Positions 62,504-64,000 of a stretch of DNA of 64,000 bases are shown here, piece by piece. The stretch's first letter is position 1, and the number at the start of each line of letters is the position of its first letter. The position numbers and the translations under genes were made by a program. The notes beneath the pieces are model-generated. The model searched no databases. It was not told the DNA's origin and saw only the letters and a program-made list of their open reading frames with translations. Source of the stretch: Cyanobacteria bacterium FACHB-471 (GTDB lineage Bacteria > Cyanobacteriota > Cyanobacteriia > Elainellales > Elainellaceae); the NCBI GenBank assembly GCA_014695345.1, contig JACJOC010000111.1:62001-126000 (forward strand). The letters are read 5' to 3'.

Positions 62504-63370
62504 CTAAACTTCTGCGAGAACAGGTTCCTGTTGTTCTACTGGATGTTCTACTGTCTCTGTTGCATAAACCTCGCAGGAGTTGTTTGGGCTTTCGATCAAC
62601 TTAACCTTGTGTAGAGATGCCCCAATTTCTCGAATCGGCTCTTGCAGCAGGTCGCGAATGTGGATGGCAATGTTCTCTGCTGTCGGCACTACCTTTTCAA
62701 AGTAGGCAATATCTTTGTTGAGGAAGGTGTGGTCAAAGGGTTCTACAACGTAATCGTCTACTGCCTTTTGAAGGGCTACCAGGTCGGCTATCATGCCGGT
62801 GCGTGGATCGATTTCGCCTTTAATCGTGACTTCTAGGTGATAGTTGTGCCCGTGTCCATTGACGCGGGCACATTTGCCGTAGATTTCCGAATTTTGCTCT
62901 AGTGTCAGGTGGGGTAATGCTAGGCGATGCGCGGCGCTAAAGTGAGTGCTAATCGTTAAATACGCTTCCATGTTGTTTCCTTCGTATTCAGCCCAAAGTT
63001 CGGGATGTTCAAAGAGTTGAATGCGGACAAGAGGCAGGTGTGGTGCAAGCCGCTGCCAAATGACCCGCGCCATGTTTTCAGTGGTAGGTAGAGTTTGCTG
63101 AAATTCTGGCCAGGCATCGTTGAGATAGGAGAAATCTAGTTGGCTGGTGATTTCTCGCTTAATTACCTGCTTTACGTCAGATAGGTTTAGCACCATGCCA
63201 TATTCGTCTAAATCCCCTTCCATTGAGACATAGAGGACATAATTGTGCCCATGTCCCGGCGCGCGAACGCAGGGTCCAAACTGTTGAGCGTTCTCTGCGT
63301 CGCTCAATTCTGGTAGCCAATAGCGATGGCTAGCCGAAAATTGAGCACGGCGATCGATAATGCACTTCAT
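62504..63370 (-). CDS. Tandem 6-carboxytetrahydropterin/6-pyruvoyl-tetrahydropterin synthase-like protein
   Basis: 288 residues in two PTPS/QueD domains. Domain one (1-125): AQFSASHRYWLPEL (zinc His), CVRAPGHGHNYVLYVSMEG (catalytic Cys, zinc His pair) and TTENMARVIWQRL. Domain two (135-270): THFSAAHRLALPHL, CARVNGHGHNYHLEVTIKG and PTAENIAIHIRDL. Each keeps the zinc histidines and the Cys. The family makes queuosine precursor or biopterins. Single-domain QueD enzymes form oligomers, so this fusion gives two different active sites in one chain. The C-terminal tail is Glu/Val-rich. Confidence 0.88.
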   Translation of the reverse strand: MKCIIDRRAQFSASHRYWLPELSDAENAQQFGPCVRAPGHGHNYVLYVSMEGDLDEYGMVLNLSDVKQVIKREITSQLDFSYLNDAWPEFQQTLPTTENMARVIWQRLAPHLPLVRIQLFEHPELWAEYEGNNMEAYLTISTHFSAAHRLALPHLTLEQNSEIYGKCARVNGHGHNYHLEVTIKGEIDPRTGMIADLVALQKAVDDYVVEPFDHTFLNKDIAYFEKVVPTAENIAIHIRDLLQEPIREIGASLHKVKLIESPNNSCEVYATETVEHPVEQQEPVLAEV

Positions 63371-63479
63371 AGGTGAGGAGATGTATTAAGTTCCGTAAAT
63401 CTGCTCCACTGCCAGGATAATCCAATTGCCACTCTATTTTCATCTGCAATTGGATGTTGTGCCATTTCTCAAAAAAGGA

Positions 63480-63530
63480 TTACAGATGGAAAGGCACCCC
63501 GCGTCGTGTGGGGCCTTTCCATCTGTAAAA
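63480..63530 (-). terminator. Terminator for ftsI
   Basis: TTACAGATGGAAAGGC (63480-63495) pairs with GCCTTTCCATCTGTAA (63513-63528) in a perfect 16-bp stem; on the minus strand it is followed by TCCTTTTTTG. It lies 114 bp past the stop of the ftsI fragment. Confidence 0.75.
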
Positions 63531-63643
63531 TTTTCGGCAATTCCTGCAAATCGGTATTGTGATGTGGAACCAGCCCGCTGGCGCTTTCGCTCGTGCAAAT
63601 CACATCGGTGGAAGGATGAGAATAGTGTTCGTCGCTATAGTGA

Positions 63644-64000
63644 CTAATACTCGGTTGGTTCCTCAACGACTTGAGGCTGGCTTGGTGGAATCCCCTCGAT
63701 CGCAATCAGGGCCTCCATCACTCCTCTGGCGATCGGGGCAGCAACGGTAGAACCGTAGGCATCTTCCCCTTGTGGTTCATCAATCACGACTAGTACCACG
63801 TAGCGTGGTGATTCGGCAGGGAGAATGCTAACAAAGCTGGTAATGCGAGCTGATTCATAGTAGCCTCCATCCGGGCTGGGTTTTTGGGCGGTTCCAGTTT
63901 TGCCTGCAATTCGGTATCCCAAAATTTGGGCTGACTCGCCTGTACCTTCTTGAACGGCTACCTCCATCATGCCCAAAACCGACTGGGCTGTTTGGGGGGA
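63644..64000 (-). CDS. ftsI: FtsI/penicillin-binding protein 2, C-terminal fragment
   Basis: The 3' 118 codons of a gene that runs off the window end; the frame stays open to base 64000 ([20 protein letters not shown]). The transpeptidase KTG box is present in [20 protein letters not shown], followed by [20 protein letters not shown] and [14 protein letters not shown], the typical end of FtsI-type class B PBPs. FtsI cross-links septal peptidoglycan in the divisome. The Ser nucleophile and SxN box lie outside the window. Confidence 0.9.
   Translation of the reverse strand, partial: SPQTAQSVLGMMEVAVQEGTGESAQILGYRIAGKTGTAQKPSPDGGYYESARITSFVSILPAESPRYVVLVVIDEPQGEDAYGSTVAAPIARGVMEALIAIEGIPPSQPQVVEEPTEY

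Overview
The window comes from a filamentous cyanobacterium. The octamer GCGATCGC (the HIP1 repeat of cyanobacterial genomes) recurs throughout. The gene set is cyanobacterial: CP12, a DUF1816 protein, an MgdA-type glucolipid synthase, DUF2470 and DUF4278 proteins, pentapeptide and GUN4 proteins. A fraC-fraD-fraE operon, which encodes septal cell-cell junction proteins, points to a filament-forming lineage. No rRNA, tRNA, CRISPR array, complete insertion sequence or prophage was seen, so this is mostly ordinary chromosome with many small transcription units.

Layout. 0-9 kb: L,D-transpeptidase, RsgA, a membrane Ser/Thr kinase, CP12, small exported proteins, a CAP protein, an acetyltransferase, and an HxlR regulator divergent from a WrbA-like reductase. 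9-17 kb: a small protein whose ribosome binding site lies in a hairpin, a gene remnant, two NarL-type response regulators, a flavin monooxygenase-like gene behind a strong Fur-box match, an alpha/beta hydrolase without the usual nucleophile serine, purK and a pentapeptide protein. 17-26 kb: def, then a signalling-rich stretch holding an FHA-PrsW protease, a CHAT-FHA protease with a 207-residue neighbour, two proteins (GUN4 and WD40) that share one N-terminal module, and a hybrid histidine kinase. 26-28.3 kb: fraCDE. 28.5-34.5 kb: SUKH-like and HEAT genes that may be one frameshifted gene, a duplicated CobA/CobO-like P-loop protein, several small proteins, an exported pterin-carbinolamine dehydratase and repeat elements. 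34.6-42.8 kb: mgdA, radC, a STAS protein that seems to need an AUU start, Mini-III RNase, RlmB, DUF1816, a hydrolase and a WD40 protein. 42.9-64 kb: ahcY, DedA, a CbbX-like AAA protein, Mn-catalase, an MBL-fold protein, a GH31 / small protein / MerA-like oxidoreductase run, a TPR protein, aspA, an M1 aminopeptidase with a HEAT-like tail, a methyltransferase, an Asp/Arg-rich secreted protein, a tandem QueD-like protein and the 3' end of ftsI.

How the genes fit together. The best candidate for an under-described system is the 17.9-25.8 kb stretch: two different protease folds each carry a phosphothreonine-binding FHA domain, and a membrane Ser/Thr kinase lies at 2.1-3.7 kb. This would suit phosphorylation-gated proteolysis, but that is inference from domain content. 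Intergenic space holds three small families of dispersed hairpin repeats plus several long, near-perfect palindromic terminators.
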